7,401 bases of DNA from an uncultured bacterium (GTDB lineage Bacteria > Verrucomicrobiota > Kiritimatiellia > RFP12 > UBA1067). Under the pieces are notes generated by a model. It had not been told where the DNA came from. It saw only the letters and a program-made list of their open reading frames with translations, and did not search any database. A program made the translations under genes and the position numbers. Numbering within the stretch: the stretch's first letter is position 1; the number at the start of each line of letters is the position of its first letter. The DNA lies in NCBI GenBank assembly GCA_946401765.1, contig CAMIVJ010000125.1, positions 1-7,401 of the forward strand, written 5' to 3'. Shown piece after piece: positions 6,906-7,401 of the stretch.

Positions 6906-7400
6906 GGTGCCGAAAAGGTCGTTGATGACCTTGAAACAGCTGATATCGAAGTAGACGATATCATAGAGGATGTCCTTGCCGGCCTGCATGAGTTCGGCGG
7001 CCTTCCTGAGAAACGTCTCCCGGTTATAGAGCCCTGTGAGGACATCCTGTTCCATGGAATGCTGCATCTCCACGATTTCCTGGTCCTGCGCCACCTGCAA
7101 AGCCTTGCGCCACTCGTTCTCATGGCCGCCCAGGACATTGCGCACGCGAAGCCACGCCACCGTGGGATGGTAGGGCTTCGTGATGAAGTCCGATGCCCCC
7201 ATTTCCACGGCATTGGCCTGCCCTTCATAATTGCTGCGATCCGTTATGACCACCACGGGAATCTCCATCCATCCCGGCGTGTGCTTCATGACGGACAAAA
7301 GCTCAAGCGCGTCCATCCCTTGCATCTCCAACGCCGCCAGGACCACATTCACGGGGCGGGACGCCATGACGGCAAGCGCCGTCTGGCCGTCTGCCGCCTC
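6903..7400 (-). CDS. Response-regulator receiver plus first half of a GGDEF domain, truncated on both sides
   Basis: The frame is open at the right edge, so the protein's true N-terminus lies outside; ATG at 7367 is likely internal, since the residues before it (EAADGQTALAV) already read as receiver sequence. Receiver features, numbered from that ATG, are VVLAALEMQGMDALELL (8-24), IPVVVITD (36-43) and the conserved lysine in ITKPYHP (62-68). The phosphoacceptor aspartate position appears to be Ala12. A helical linker (about 80-105) follows, then the GGDEF opening DVLTGLYNRETF (108-119) and FDISCFKVINDLFGTD (140-155). The sequence then leaves the family before the GGDEF signature and continues as a surface passenger. 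A complete protein would be a cytoplasmic diguanylate cyclase or related signalling protein; this fragment cannot be active. Reading frame is continuous with the downstream feature. Confidence 0.7.
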
Positions 7401-7401
7401 A

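Noticed and set aside
5260..6954. Plus-strand open frames (5260-6003 and 6268-6954) opposite the passenger
   Set aside because: They are Ser/Pro/Val-rich mirror readings of the repeat protein, with no start context or domain; the minus strand has the recognisable beta-strand repeats.
1..7401. CRISPR array, tRNA/rRNA genes, insertion sequence, defence system
   Set aside because: No regularly spaced repeats, cloverleaf-like segments, transposase motifs or terminal inverted repeats were seen, and nothing in the gene content suggests a defence or mobile module.

Overview
The window is GC-rich bacterial DNA with compact, mostly plus-strand gene packing. The content is a secreted family-2 glycosidase, a beta-strand-rich autotransporter-passenger-like protein without a barrel, and ordinary housekeeping genes. 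This is the style of Verrucomicrobiota or Kiritimatiellae-like gut or sediment bacteria, probably a metagenome contig. The lineage is inferred from gene style only and nothing here proves it.

Layout, left to right. Positions 2-250 hold the 3' end of a thioesterase-like hot-dog protein. Positions 251-326 hold a good sigma70-type promoter (TTGCCA, 17-base spacer, TAGAAT) with an inverted repeat across the spacer, then a Shine-Dalgarno. Positions 327-1082 encode a minimal UDP-glucose/GDP-mannose dehydrogenase-family protein that keeps the catalytic residues but lacks the C-terminal nucleotide-sugar domain. Positions 1138-3435 encode an exported GH2 glycosidase with both catalytic glutamates. It is followed at very short spacing by pyrH (UMP kinase), truA (tRNA pseudouridine synthase) and a DUF4186-type small protein that probably starts at a TTG overlapping the truA stop. 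These four genes look like one transcription unit, possibly fed from the promoter at 262-290. pyrH and truA serve nucleotide supply and tRNA modification, and their linkage to a secreted glycosidase looks like positional packing rather than a shared pathway.

From 7401 down to 5316 one minus-strand reading frame converges on the DUF4186 gene. Its first part (7400 to about 6903) is a response-regulator receiver joined to the first half of a GGDEF domain. It then switches abruptly, in frame, into a long beta-strand-repeat surface protein that runs to the stop. A cytoplasmic signalling protein cut in the middle of its catalytic domain and continuing as a signal-less surface passenger is not a sensible protein. 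The most likely explanation is a chimeric assembly join or a recombination scar, and this is the main thing to check. I found no RNA genes, CRISPR arrays, insertion sequences or convincing terminators, and no clear evidence for a new multi-gene system.
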